Shown: positions 1 through 8,962, numbered from the stretch's first letter. The stretch: DNA of 64,000 nt from Gemmatimonadota bacterium (GCA_022822325.1 JAJEBW010000027.1:1-64000); one strand, 5' to 3'. The notes: a model not told the origin generated them from the sequence alone. Program-made: numbers and translations.

Positions 1-57
1 CGCGCGTCACGGATGCAGATCGCGGCATACAACGTGGACGACCCGGTACGCGACTGA
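1..57 (+). CDS. possible 3' end of a CDS entering the window
   Basis: The first 18 codons on the plus strand are open and end at TGA 55-57, giving a tail ending AAYNVDDPVRD. Nothing identifies a family. It could equally be a chance open frame, because only 54 coding bases are visible. If real, the gene lies about 140 bases upstream of hisG. Confidence 0.25.
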   Translation, partial: RASRMQIAAYNVDDPVRD

Positions 58-200
58 CAACCGCCCCTCCTTTGCACTCGTCCGTCGGTTCCGCGATTGT
101 TGAGCCGAAACGGAACCCTCAAGCGTCGGCGATCCCGGCAAGTCCGCGAAGGTGCAGCGGACCGCCCGAAAGCCGGCCTTTCCCGGAAGAGGACAGAACA

Positions 201-1106
201 TTGGTGCGCACCCCTGCTTCGGACCCATCCCCCGACCCCGGCACGGCCCGCCCGATCCGCATCGGGCTCCCGAAGGGCCACATGCAGGAGGCGGTCTTCG
301 CGCTGTTGGCGGGCGCGGGAATCGCGGTGCGGGTCGGTTCGCGCAACTACCGTCCCGCGCTCTCCTGGCCGGGATTCCAGGCCAAGCTGCTGAAGCCCCA
401 GAATGTGGTGCGGATGCTGCACGCCGGGTCGCGCGACATCGGTTTCGCGGGGGCGGACTGGGTGGCCGAGCTTGGCGCCGATCTCGTCGAGCTGCTGGAC
501 ACGGGGCTGGATCCGGTCCGCATCGTCGCGGCCGCTCCCCCCACCCTCCTCGTCCGCGGCGCTCTCCCCGCCGGCCGCCGGATGGTCGTCGCGACCGAAT
601 ACGTCGCCATCACCGAGCGCTGGATCCGCGACCAACCCTTCCCCGCCACGGTCGTGCGGTCCTACGGGGCCACCGAGGCCTTCCCCCCGGAAGACGCCGA
701 TTTCATTGTGGACAACACCGCCACCGGTTCCACGCTGCGCCGCAACGGCCTCGAAATCACGGCCACGCTGATGCGCTCCTCCACGCGGCTATACGCCAAC
801 GCCGCCGCCCTCGACGACCCCGCCTCCGCCTCCCGAATCAGCGACTTCGTCCTCCTCCTGCGCTCGGTGCTGGAGGCGCGCAGCCGGGTGATGCTGGAAC
901 TCAACGTCGCCGCCGAGGATCTGGAGCGGGTCATTTCGATACTGCCCTGCATGCGCGAACCCACGATGTCGCGGCTCCACGGCGAGTCCGGCTACGCGGT
1001 GCGCGCGGCCATCCCCCGGTCGGCGCTGCCGGCGCTTCTCCTGGAGGTCAAGGCGCGGGGCGGCACCGATCTGGTCGTCTCCGAACCGCAGCAGATCGTG
1101 CCATGA
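201..1106 (+). CDS. hisG: ATP phosphoribosyltransferase HisG, long form
   Basis: Catalyses the first, committed step of histidine synthesis, joining PRPP and ATP to give phosphoribosyl-ATP in the cytoplasm. The sequence opens with IRIGLPKGHMQE, continues with the ADWVAELGADLVEL region, and has the PRPP-binding stretch VDNTATGSTLRRNGLE. About 75 C-terminal residues (from MLELNVAAEDLE) form the ACT-like regulatory domain of long-form HisG. This form does not need HisZ, and no hisZ is present. The frame is open from an ATG at 72, but GGAAGAGG at 184-191 fits a TTG start at 201 or GTG at 204, giving about 301 residues, the normal length. Feedback inhibition by histidine is expected from the family. 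First gene of the his operon. Confidence 0.93.
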   Translation: MVRTPASDPSPDPGTARPIRIGLPKGHMQEAVFALLAGAGIAVRVGSRNYRPALSWPGFQAKLLKPQNVVRMLHAGSRDIGFAGADWVAELGADLVELLDTGLDPVRIVAAAPPTLLVRGALPAGRRMVVATEYVAITERWIRDQPFPATVVRSYGATEAFPPEDADFIVDNTATGSTLRRNGLEITATLMRSSTRLYANAAALDDPASASRISDFVLLLRSVLEARSRVMLELNVAAEDLERVISILPCMREPTMSRLHGESGYAVRAAIPRSALPALLLEVKARGGTDLVVSEPQQIVP

Positions 1107-1269
1107 GCCGGACCCAACCCGCCGGCCGCGTTCCCCGCATTTCCGAATCATGCTTCGGCCTCGGCCCCGTTCCCCCGATTCGCTGCGAACGGCCGCGCGA
1201 TCCAGCCACGAAATCGGCCCCGGCAGCCGACGGCGTCGCGAGTGCGGCCCTGCCTGCGGGAGCGCCGTC

Positions 1270-2940
1270 ATGACCCCGGCAACAGTCCCCGCGGTGATCG
1301 ACCTCAGCATGAACGAGGGAGAACCGCCTTCGCGCGATTGCTTCCGCGTCCTGGAGCGACTCGGTCCCGGAATTCTGCGCAAGTACGCCGACGCCGCGCC
1401 GCTGGAGGCCGCCTACGCCGCCTATCTGGGCACCGAAAGCGAGCGCGTCCTGGCCACAACGGGGGGCGACGACGCGATCGACCGGGTGCTGCGCGCCTTC
1501 CTGTCCCCCGGTCGGGAGATGGTCTTTCCGACCCCGACCTTCGAGATGATTCCGGCCTGCGCGCGGATGGCCCGCGGGCGTCTCGTGCCGGTCGAGTACG
1601 AATGGGGCGCCTTGCCGCACGACGAGATCCTGACCCGGGTCGGGGACGCCACGGGAGTGGTCGCGGTCATCACCCCCGACAATCCCACCGGACACGCCTT
1701 CCCTGCCCGCGAGCTCCTTCGCCTGGCCCACGCGCTGCCCCCGGACGTGGTCCTCATGGTCGATTCGGCCTACGCGGAGTTCGCCAACGAGGACCCCACC
1801 GAGGCGCTGCTCGAGGTGCCCCACGCCGTCATGATCCGCACCCTGTCCAAGTCATGGGGACTGGCGGGTCTGCGCGTTGGATTCGCGGTGGGCGCTCCCG
1901 AGCGAATCGAGCGGCTGCGCGCGTTCGGGGGACCCTACGCCCTGACCGGGCCCTCGATCGCGATCGCGCTGGACCGGCTGGAGAATGGCTTGGAGGAGAT
2001 GCGTGAGTTCGTCTCCCATGTGCGTTCCCGGCGCGGGCGGCTGGCCGGTGCGATCCGGCGGGCCGGGGGCGAGCCGCAGCCATCGCAGACGAACTTCGTG
2101 CTGGCCGGTTTTTCCGATGCGCGCCGCGTTCACAGGGGACTGGAAGCGCAGGGGATTCGCGTGCGCCGCTTTCCGCATCTGCCTGAATTTGTGCGAATTA
2201 CGGTGCCCCGCGACGACACGGAGTTCCGCCGTCTCGAGCGCGCTCTGGATGCGTTGGAGGCTCCCGACGCGCTCCTCTTCGACATGGACGGAGTGCTGGC
2301 CGATGTGAGCCGGTCGTACCGGGAAGCGATCGTCCGCACCTGCGCCGACTATGGAATCCGGGTGGACAACCGCGCCATCGACCGCTGCAAGGCGGCCGGA
2401 AACGCCAACAACGACTGGCGGGTGACGCAACTGCTCCTGGCCGAGCGCGGAGTGGAGGCCCCGCTGGCCGAGGTGACCGCGCGCTTCGAGGCGGTCTACC
2501 AGGGAACGGAGGAGGCGCCGGGGCTCCGCCGTCATGAGACGCTGATCCCCCGTCCGGGACTGATCGAGGAGCTGGCGCGGAGATTTCCGCTGGGGATCGT
2601 GACCGGGAGACCGCGCGCCGATGCCGAACGGTTTTTGCGCGAAAAGGGGATTCGGGGGTGTTTTCGGGTGGTGATCTGCGCCGAGGACGCACCGCTCAAG
2701 CCCGATCCGGCGCCTGTGCGGCTGGCTCTCGAGGCGCTGGCCGCGAGGACCGCGTGGATGCTGGGCGACACTCCGGACGATGTGCGGGCGGCGGTGGGGG
2801 CGGGGGCGGTGCCGGTCGGGGTGGTGCCGCCGGGGGGCGGGGCGGAGGTGCGGGACGCGCTGGAGCTCGCGGGGGCGGCGCAGGTTGTGCAGGCCGACGC
2901 GAACTTTGCAGGACTGTTCGGTGGACGAATGGGCGGGTGA
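1270..2940 (+). CDS. hisC: histidinol-phosphate aminotransferase fused to a HAD phosphatase (HisC-HAD)
   Basis: Two enzymes in one 556-residue chain. Residues 1 to about 330 are a fold-type I PLP aminotransferase: PDNPTGH loop, and SKSWGLAGLR with the PLP lysine at residue 194. It converts imidazole-acetol phosphate to histidinol phosphate. From about residue 336 a HAD subfamily IA domain follows with every motif: DMDGVLAD (I), IVTGRP (II), a lysine in LKPDPAP (III) and GDTPDDV (IV). No other histidinol-phosphatase occurs in this otherwise complete operon, so the HAD half probably does that next step; this is inference. The ATG at 1270 was chosen because the aminotransferase alignment begins right after it. 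The upstream open stretch back to 1150 looks non-coding. Confidence 0.9.
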   Translation: MTPATVPAVIDLSMNEGEPPSRDCFRVLERLGPGILRKYADAAPLEAAYAAYLGTESERVLATTGGDDAIDRVLRAFLSPGREMVFPTPTFEMIPACARMARGRLVPVEYEWGALPHDEILTRVGDATGVVAVITPDNPTGHAFPARELLRLAHALPPDVVLMVDSAYAEFANEDPTEALLEVPHAVMIRTLSKSWGLAGLRVGFAVGAPERIERLRAFGGPYALTGPSIAIALDRLENGLEEMREFVSHVRSRRGRLAGAIRRAGGEPQPSQTNFVLAGFSDARRVHRGLEAQGIRVRRFPHLPEFVRITVPRDDTEFRRLERALDALEAPDALLFDMDGVLADVSRSYREAIVRTCADYGIRVDNRAIDRCKAAGNANNDWRVTQLLLAERGVEAPLAEVTARFEAVYQGTEEAPGLRRHETLIPRPGLIEELARRFPLGIVTGRPRADAERFLREKGIRGCFRVVICAEDAPLKPDPAPVRLALEALAARTAWMLGDTPDDVRAAVGAGAVPVGVVPPGGGAEVRDALELAGAAQVVQADANFAGLFGGRMGG

Positions 2941-2971
2941 AGGAATGGACGACTCGATGGAGGACGGGATC

Positions 2972-3658
2972 ATGCCCGAACAACCGGGACGCAGCGGCAG
3001 CAACGGAGACCAGGCGGGTGGCCGGGACGCGGGCGGCCGCAAGGGAACGTCCCACCCCCGCACGGCCTCCATCTCGCGCGCAACCGGCGAGACCTCGGTG
3101 CGGGTGCGTCTTGATCTGGACGGGGCCGCGGCCGCCGGGGCGGCGCCTCCCGCGATTCGGGTGCGCACAGGGATCGGCTTCCTGGACCACATGTTGCACA
3201 CGCTCGCCTTCCACGCGGGGTGGGCGCTCGATCTGCGCTGCGAGGGCGATATCGAGGTGGACGATCATCACACGGTCGAGGACACGGGGCTCGCGCTGGG
3301 GGACGCCGTGCGGGAGGCGCTGGGGGGGGCGGGGGGAATCGCCCGCTTCGGTTCGGCCCACGCTCCCCTGGACGAGGCGCTGGCCCGCGCGGTGACCGAT
3401 CTCTCGGGACGGCCCTTCTTCGCCGGCGAACTCGGGCTCCGGCGCGAGCGGCTGGGCGCGCTCTCCTGCGAGATGGCGCCGCACTTCTTCCACTCCTTCG
3501 CGCAGCGGGCCGGACTCGCCCTTCACATTGACGTGCTGCGCGGCGAGAACGACCATCACCGCCTCGAGGCCGCCTTCAAGGCGCTGGCGCTGGCGCTCCG
3601 CATGGCGCTGACCCGGACCGAAACGGCTCGCATCCCCTCGACGAAGGGGGTTCTGTGA
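2972..3658 (+). CDS. hisB: imidazoleglycerol-phosphate dehydratase HisB
   Basis: Dehydrates imidazole-glycerol phosphate to imidazole-acetol phosphate, the substrate of the HisC half of the upstream gene. Metal-binding histidine motifs are visible: GFLDHMLHTLAFH, DDHHTVEDTGLALG, HFFHSFAQ and NDHHRLEAAFKA. It is the monofunctional dehydratase without the N-terminal phosphatase of enterobacterial HisB. The ATG at 2972 has GGAGG at 2959-2963 with 8-base spacing; an upstream ATG at 2945 has no usable ribosome site. This gives 228 residues, slightly long because of a Gly/Asp-rich N-terminus. The stop overlaps the GTG start of hisH (GTGA). Confidence 0.93.
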   Translation: MPEQPGRSGSNGDQAGGRDAGGRKGTSHPRTASISRATGETSVRVRLDLDGAAAAGAAPPAIRVRTGIGFLDHMLHTLAFHAGWALDLRCEGDIEVDDHHTVEDTGLALGDAVREALGGAGGIARFGSAHAPLDEALARAVTDLSGRPFFAGELGLRRERLGALSCEMAPHFFHSFAQRAGLALHIDVLRGENDHHRLEAAFKALALALRMALTRTETARIPSTKGVL

Positions 3659-4383
3659 GCGCCGCTTCGCCACCATCCGGGGACCCGGACGCCGCCGCCC
3701 CCGGCGAATCCGGCGCCGCCACCCCCCGGTCCGCCGTCGGCAGCCCACACCCGCGACCGGCCGCCGCCCCCAATCCGCGGTCGCCCCGCACCGTCGCCGT
3801 CGTTCGCACCACGACCGCCAACCTCGCCTCGGTCATCGCCGCCCTGGAACGCCTCGGCTGCCGCGTCCGCACCACCTCCGACCCGAAGGTCGTGGCCACC
3901 GCGGGCCGCCTCGTGCTCCCCGGGGTCGGCGCCTTCGCCGCGGCCCGGACCGCCATCGCATCCCACGATCTCGAATCCCCGCTGCGGGAACGGATCGCGC
4001 GCGGCCGTCCCACACTCGGGATCTGCCTGGGAATGCAGCTCATGGCCGAGGGCAGCGAGGAGGCGCCCGGCGTGCCCGGACTGGGCGCAATGAACGGCGT
4101 CGCAACGCGTTACCCGAGTGGCGACGGACTGCGCGTGCCGCAGATGGGCTGGAACCGCCTCGCCCCCGCGGCCGGCTGCGAGATCGTGCCGGCCGGATAC
4201 GCCTACTTCGCCAACTCCTACCGCCTCGAGCGCGCGCCCGCGGGTTGGCGGCCGGTCTGGTGCGACTACGGAGGACCCTTCCTCGCGGCGGCGGAGCGCG
4301 GCCCGGTCGTCGGTTGCCAGTTCCACCCGGAGCTGTCGGGGGACTGCGGCAAGGCGCTCCTGACCCGCTGGCTCGCCGCCTGA
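3655..4383 (+). CDS. hisH: imidazole glycerol phosphate synthase glutaminase subunit HisH
   Basis: Class I glutamine amidotransferase that hydrolyses glutamine and feeds ammonia to HisF. The nucleophile motif GICLGMQ and the His-Glu pair in CQFHPEL are present. TTTANLASVIAALERLG is the usual HisH opening after a proline/alanine-rich extension of about 45 residues. The GTG start overlaps the hisB stop by four bases (GTGA), so translation is probably coupled. 242 residues versus about 200 in typical HisH, the excess being the N-terminal extension; a start further inside is possible but none has a better ribosome site. Acts as a heterodimer with the HisF encoded next. Confidence 0.92.
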   Translation: MSAASPPSGDPDAAAPGESGAATPRSAVGSPHPRPAAAPNPRSPRTVAVVRTTTANLASVIAALERLGCRVRTTSDPKVVATAGRLVLPGVGAFAAARTAIASHDLESPLRERIARGRPTLGICLGMQLMAEGSEEAPGVPGLGAMNGVATRYPSGDGLRVPQMGWNRLAPAAGCEIVPAGYAYFANSYRLERAPAGWRPVWCDYGGPFLAAAERGPVVGCQFHPELSGDCGKALLTRWLAA

Positions 4384-4386
4384 CCG

Positions 4387-5241
4387 ATGAAGCGAATGGA
4401 AACAGGCGCGCAGCGGGCGGCCGCTCTGGAGCAAAGGGCGCCGCGACTCCCGGTTCGGATCATTCCCTGCCTCGATGTGCGCGCCGGACGCGTGGTCAAG
4501 GGTGTGCGCTTCCGTGGCCTCCAGGACCAGGGCGATCCGGCCGCGCTGGCGGGTGCCTACGAGGAACAGGGCGCCGACGAGGTGGTGGTGCTTGATGTGA
4601 CCGCCACCCCGGAGGGACGCGGCACCCGCCTCGACACGGTGGCCGCGGTGCGCGCGCGGCTCTCGGTTCCGGTGACCGTCGGGGGCGGAATCGGCGAGGT
4701 GGCCGATGCGGCCGCGCTCCTGGAGGCGGGCGCGGACAAGGTGGCCGTGAACACGGCGGCGCTCCGCCGTCCCGGGTTGCTCACCGAACTGGCGGCGCGG
4801 TTCGGCTCGCAGTGCGTGGTGGCCTCGATCGATGCGCTCGCGGGCGGCCCCCGGCCTCCCCGCGCGAGCGGCTACCTGGTCGTCGTGCGGTCGGGCACCG
4901 AGCGGCTCGAACGCGACGCCGCGGCCTGGGCGCGCGAGGCGGTGGAGCGCGGCGCAGGCGAGATTCTGCTCACGAGCATTGACCGCGACGGAACGCGCAG
5001 CGGCTACGAACTCCCCCTTTTGCGCGCGGTTCGCGAGGCCGTGCCGGTGCCAATCGTCGCGTCTGGCGGGGCCGACACCGCCCGACACATGGCGGAGGCC
5101 GTCGGGGGCGGGGCGGACGCGGTGCTGGCGGCATCCATCTTTCACCAACATCACTGGACTGTGGGTCGGGTCAAGTCGGAGCTGGCGCAACTGGGCGTTC
5201 CGGTGCGGCCGGCCCATCCTTCCACGGCGGAGGCGCTGTGA
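4387..5241 (+). CDS. hisF: imidazole glycerol phosphate synthase cyclase subunit HisF
   Basis: TIM-barrel cyclase that converts PRFAR plus HisH-derived ammonia to imidazole-glycerol phosphate and AICAR. Seen: IIPCLDVRAGRVVKGVRF with the first catalytic aspartate, the phosphate loop TVGGGI, the second catalytic aspartate in VASIDAL, and LLTSIDRDGTRSGY followed by PIVASGGA. 284 residues, with about 20 extra at the N-terminus. It starts four bases after hisH stops; its own end overlaps the next gene's GTG start (GTGA). Confidence 0.95.
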   Translation: MKRMETGAQRAAALEQRAPRLPVRIIPCLDVRAGRVVKGVRFRGLQDQGDPAALAGAYEEQGADEVVVLDVTATPEGRGTRLDTVAAVRARLSVPVTVGGGIGEVADAAALLEAGADKVAVNTAALRRPGLLTELAARFGSQCVVASIDALAGGPRPPRASGYLVVVRSGTERLERDAAAWAREAVERGAGEILLTSIDRDGTRSGYELPLLRAVREAVPVPIVASGGADTARHMAEAVGGGADAVLAASIFHQHHWTVGRVKSELAQLGVPVRPAHPSTAEAL

Positions 5242-6701
5242 TCATCCCCTCGATCGACCTCATGGACGGCCACGCGGTGCAGCTCGTTCAGGGACGTCGC
5301 AAGGTGCTCGACGCAGGCGATCCGCGCCCCCTGGCGGAGCGGTTCGGGCGCGTGGGCGAGGTGGCGGTCGTGGATCTCGACGCGGCGCTGGGGCGGGGGT
5401 CGAACGACGCCGTGATCGAGGAGCTCTGCCGGATCGCGCCCTGCCGGGTGGGCGGCGGCATCCGCGACCGCGAAAGTGCGCTCCGGTGGCTCGACCGCGG
5501 CGCGGCGAAGGTCGTGCTCGGAACGGCGGCGGTGCCCGAGGTGCTTGCGGAGCTGCCGCGCGAACGGGTGGTGGCGGCGCTCGATGCGTGGCGGGGCGAG
5601 GTGGTGGTGCGGGGGTGGACGGAGCGGACGGGCCGAACGGTCGAGGAGGGGATGCGGGCGCTCGCGGGGCTGGCGGGCGGATTTCTGGTGACCTTCGTGG
5701 AGGGGGAAGGGATGGAGGGCGGATTTCCGCAGGACCGGATTCGGCCTCTGGCGAAGGCGGCGGCGGGCGCGCGGGTGACGATCGCGGGGGGGATCACGAC
5801 GGCGGAAGAGGTGGCCTGGCTGGACCGGGCGGGCGCCGACGCGCAGGTGGGAATGGCGCTCTACCGGGGGACTCTGGGGCTGGCCGATGCCTTCGCCGCG
5901 CCGCTGAGGAGCGAGCGTGCCGACGGACTCTGGCCCACGGTCGTCTGCGATGAAGGGGGCAGGACGCTGGGGCTGGCCTGGTCGAGCCTGGAGAGCGTGC
6001 GGACGGCGCTGGAGGAGGGACGCGGCGTCTATCAGTCGCGGTCGCGCGGGCTCTGGCGAAAGGGCGCCACATCGGGGGCGGTGCAGCGGTTGCTGCGCAT
6101 CGAAACGGATTGCGACCGGGATGCGCTGCGATTCGTGGTGGGACAGGCGGGAAGCGGGTTCTGCCATCTCGGAAGCTGGGGCTGCTTTGGTCCGGCGACC
6201 GGGTTGCGGAAGCTGGAAGGGACGGTGCGATCGCGGCGGGAGGAGGCCACGCCGGGGTCGCTGACCGCAAGGCTCTTCGCCGATCCGGGGTTTCTGCGCG
6301 GGAAGCTGCTCGAGGAGGCGGGGGAGCTGGCGGAGGCGGCGGGGCTGGTGGCGGGCGCGGGGGATTCGGTGGCGGACGACGGCGGCGGCCCGGCAGCGGA
6401 CGCGGTGGACTCGGGCCTGGTCGACGGGAACGCGCGCGCGCTGCGGGCGGACGCGGCGGCGGGCGAGGATTCCGGCCCGAAGCAGCGGCGACGCGTCGTG
6501 GAGGAGGCGGCCGACCTCCTCTACTTCGTCATGGTGGCGCTGGCGGGCGCGGGGGTGGAGCTCGCCGATGTGGAGGATGAACTCGACCGGCGCAGCCTGA
6601 GGGTCAGTCGGCGGCGGACGTCGGCCCCGAAGGGCGCAGGCGCGGGGGAAGGGATCCCGGGCACGGCCCCCGCCCCGTGGCAACGGCGACCCGGCCAATG
6701 A
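5238..6701 (+). CDS. hisA: trifunctional HisA-HisI-HisE fusion (isomerase / cyclohydrolase / pyrophosphohydrolase)
   Basis: One 487-residue chain joins three consecutive steps. Residues 1 to about 225 are HisA: IIPSIDLMDGHAVQL with the first aspartate, VGGGI, ALDAW with the second aspartate, AGGI. Residues about 228-340 are HisI: WRKGATSG, DCDRDA at about 291 and later cysteines in FCHLG and WGCF, so the Zn and Mg ligands are kept. From about 350 comes HisE: KLLEEAGEL and VEEAADLLYF, interrupted by an insert of about 45 residues (about 370-415) rich in Ala, Gly and Asp. The usual HisA DG motif after the second half-barrel is replaced by VEGEGMEGG. GTG start overlaps the hisF stop. Confidence 0.9.
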   Translation: MIIPSIDLMDGHAVQLVQGRRKVLDAGDPRPLAERFGRVGEVAVVDLDAALGRGSNDAVIEELCRIAPCRVGGGIRDRESALRWLDRGAAKVVLGTAAVPEVLAELPRERVVAALDAWRGEVVVRGWTERTGRTVEEGMRALAGLAGGFLVTFVEGEGMEGGFPQDRIRPLAKAAAGARVTIAGGITTAEEVAWLDRAGADAQVGMALYRGTLGLADAFAAPLRSERADGLWPTVVCDEGGRTLGLAWSSLESVRTALEEGRGVYQSRSRGLWRKGATSGAVQRLLRIETDCDRDALRFVVGQAGSGFCHLGSWGCFGPATGLRKLEGTVRSRREEATPGSLTARLFADPGFLRGKLLEEAGELAEAAGLVAGAGDSVADDGGGPAADAVDSGLVDGNARALRADAAAGEDSGPKQRRRVVEEAADLLYFVMVALAGAGVELADVEDELDRRSLRVSRRRTSAPKGAGAGEGIPGTAPAPWQRRPGQ

Positions 6702-8005
6702 CGGCGCCCGCCCCGGGGAACGACTTCGGCGCGGCACGCCCCGGGCCCATTCGGCTGCGGCGCATCGCTCCCGCGGAGGTCGGACGCGCGCGCCAGGGTG
6801 CGGTGCCGCCCGAGATCATCGCCCCGACGCTGGAAATCATCGCCGCCGTGAGGGAAGGCGGCGAGGCCGCGCTGCGCCGGTACGCCGAACGCTGGGACGG
6901 GCTCGCTCCGGGCGATCCCCTGGTTCGCACCCCGGAGGAGCTGCGCGCCGCGCTGGAGTCGCTGCCGCGCGAGGACCGCGGCGTTCTGGAACGGACCGCG
7001 CGCCGGATCGAGCACTTCGCCCGCGCCCAGCTCGCCTCGGTCGCGCCGGTGGAGGTGGCCGTCGAGGGGGGGCGGGCCGGCGACGAGATCGTGCCGGTGA
7101 GGGTGGCCGGGTGCTACGCGCCGGGGGGCCGCTTTCCGCTGCCGTCGTCGGTGCTGATGACGGCGGTGACGGCGCGGGTGGCCGGGGTGAAGGAGGTGTG
7201 GGTGGCTTCGCCGAGACCCTCCCGCGCGGTGATGGCGGCGGCGGCGGTGGCGGGGGCGGCGGGGCTGGGGGGGGTGGGCGGGGTGCAGGCGGTGGCCGGG
7301 CTGGCCTTCGGGACGGGTCCCCTGCCCCGCTGCGATGTGGTGGTCGGTCCCGGCAACCAGTGGGTGACCGCCGCGAAGCTCCTTCTCTCGGGAATCGTCG
7401 GGATCGATCTGCTCGCGGGTCCCTCCGAACTCGCCATCCTCTCCGACGAATACGGCAATCCCGCTCTCATCGCCGCAGATCTCCTCGCCCAGGCCGAGCA
7501 CGATCCGCTTGCGCTGCCGGTCCTCGTCACCACATCCTCCGGACTCGTGGAGCGCGTCGAGACGGAGCTGGAGCGGCAGCTCGCCGACCTTCCCACCGCC
7601 CCCACCGCCATCCGCGCAATCGCCAACGGCTTCGCGGTCGTCGCCCCCGAGGACGAGGCGCTCCGCTGCTGCGAGCTTCTGGCGCCCGAACACCTTCAGC
7701 TTCATGGCGGTAGCGTCCGGGAGTGGCGCCCGCGCCTGAGCCGCTACGGCGCGATCTTTCTGGGCGAATCCGCCGCCGAGGTTCTGGGAGACTACGGCGC
7801 GGGTCCGAATCACACCCTTCCCACCGGGGGAACCGCTCGCTTCACGGGGGGTCTTTCAGTCCATGCCTTCCTGCGCCGCCCGAGCTGGCTCGCCATCGCC
7901 GACGGCCCCGGCGCCCACCGGCTCGCCCGCGATTGCGCCGCCCTGGCCCGCATGGAGGGACTCGAAGCCCACGCCCGCGCCGCAGAGATGAGAGTGACCG
8001 GATGA
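6698..8005 (+). CDS. hisD: histidinol dehydrogenase HisD
   Basis: Zn- and NAD-dependent enzyme that oxidises histidinol to histidine in the last two steps. Diagnostic parts: [53 protein letters not shown], and the catalytic Glu-His pair in LLAPEHLQ at residues 331-332, plus GPNHTLPT. The ATG at 6698 gives an ATGA overlap with the preceding gene, matching the junction style of this operon; an upstream GTG at 6677 would make a longer overlap. 435 residues, normal for HisD. Confidence 0.95.
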   Translation: MTAPAPGNDFGAARPGPIRLRRIAPAEVGRARQGAVPPEIIAPTLEIIAAVREGGEAALRRYAERWDGLAPGDPLVRTPEELRAALESLPREDRGVLERTARRIEHFARAQLASVAPVEVAVEGGRAGDEIVPVRVAGCYAPGGRFPLPSSVLMTAVTARVAGVKEVWVASPRPSRAVMAAAAVAGAAGLGGVGGVQAVAGLAFGTGPLPRCDVVVGPGNQWVTAAKLLLSGIVGIDLLAGPSELAILSDEYGNPALIAADLLAQAEHDPLALPVLVTTSSGLVERVETELERQLADLPTAPTAIRAIANGFAVVAPEDEALRCCELLAPEHLQLHGGSVREWRPRLSRYGAIFLGESAAEVLGDYGAGPNHTLPTGGTARFTGGLSVHAFLRRPSWLAIADGPGAHRLARDCAALARMEGLEAHARAAEMRVTG

Positions 8006-8835
8006 CCGACGAATCCGGCCGGCCCGACCGGCCTTCCCCCGACCCCGACCGCCCCCTTGTCGTCGCCGTCGATGTCGTGCTGGCCCGAATCGAGCGCGGC
8101 GAGCTCCGGATTCTCCTTCAGCAACGCCCGCGGCCGCCCTTCCAGGGAATGTGGGCCCTGCCGGGCGGCGTGATCATGGAGGCCGAGGGGTTGGAGGACG
8201 CCGCCGGACGCATCGTGCGCGAGGTTGCGGAAATCGAGAAGCCGCTTCGCCATTTGGAGCAGGTGGGCGCGTACGGCTCCCCGAGGCGCGATCCGCGGAC
8301 CCGCGTGGTGACGATCGGCTACTGGGCGATTCCCCCATGGCCCGATGACGCCGACGAGGACGCCGCGGAAGACGCCGGCGAGGACGCCGCCAGGGCCAGC
8401 TCCCTCGACCCGCCCGCACAGTCCCCCGCCTCCCCGCCCCCTCCCTACCGGGAGTTCGTCCCGGTCCCCGAGATCGAGAGCGGTCGGCTGCGCATCGCGT
8501 TCGACCACGCGCGCATCATCGTCGACGCCCTCAAGCGCATCCGTCTCACCCTCGAATCGACCATGGTGGCCCGCCGATTCTGTCCCGACCGCTTCACCAT
8601 CAGCCAGCTCCGCAACGTCTACGAGGCCATCTGGGGAACGACGCTAGACCCGGGCAACTTTCAGCGCAAGGTGTTGCAGAGCAAGGATTTCATCGCCCCC
8701 GTCGCGCAGTGGAACACACCCGGCCGCAAGGGGGGAAGGCCAGCGCGTCTCTGGCGGGCCCCAAACGAACGCAGCGAGCTGGTCAAGCCCTTCCCGCGGT
8801 CGTGGCGGCTGCGCGGCGAAAGGGAGGAGGAGTGA
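8002..8835 (+). CDS. NrtR-like Nudix/winged-helix transcriptional regulator
   Basis: The N-terminal part resembles Nudix domains (LLQQRPRPPFQGMWALPGGV, then QVGAYG and RVVTIGYWA). The C-terminal 100 residues match the winged helix of NrtR-type regulators (FTISQLRNVYEAIWG, NFQRKVL, GRPARLWR). The Nudix box is damaged: where catalytic members have REUxEE it reads RIVREV, so hydrolysis is unlikely and ligand sensing more likely, as known for NrtR/AraR-type regulators. An acidic Ala/Pro insert of about 35 residues splits the sensor. ATG at 8002 overlaps the hisD stop (ATGA). The position suggests control of the his operon or of nucleotide-sugar metabolism; the ligand is unknown. Confidence 0.8.
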   Translation: MTDESGRPDRPSPDPDRPLVVAVDVVLARIERGELRILLQQRPRPPFQGMWALPGGVIMEAEGLEDAAGRIVREVAEIEKPLRHLEQVGAYGSPRRDPRTRVVTIGYWAIPPWPDDADEDAAEDAGEDAARASSLDPPAQSPASPPPPYREFVPVPEIESGRLRIAFDHARIIVDALKRIRLTLESTMVARRFCPDRFTISQLRNVYEAIWGTTLDPGNFQRKVLQSKDFIAPVAQWNTPGRKGGRPARLWRAPNERSELVKPFPRSWRLRGEREEE

Positions 8836-8883
8836 GGAAGGGACTCCAGCCGGGTTCCCGGTGTCGGACCTTTCCGCGGCGCC

Positions 8884-8902
8884 CGACAATCCGGGATTGT
8901 CG
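8884..8902. terminator. hairpin between convergent genes
   Basis: CGACAATC and GATTGTCG form a perfect 8-bp stem with a 3-base loop CGG. It lies in the 127-base gap between the end of the his operon and the convergent gene ending at 8963, so it could serve both. No U-tract follows on either strand, so termination is inferred from position and symmetry. Confidence 0.4.
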
Positions 8903-8962
8903 CTCCGCAACAGGAGGCAAAGCAGGTTCCACTCAATCGCGTCCCCGGCGCAGCCCAACCCC

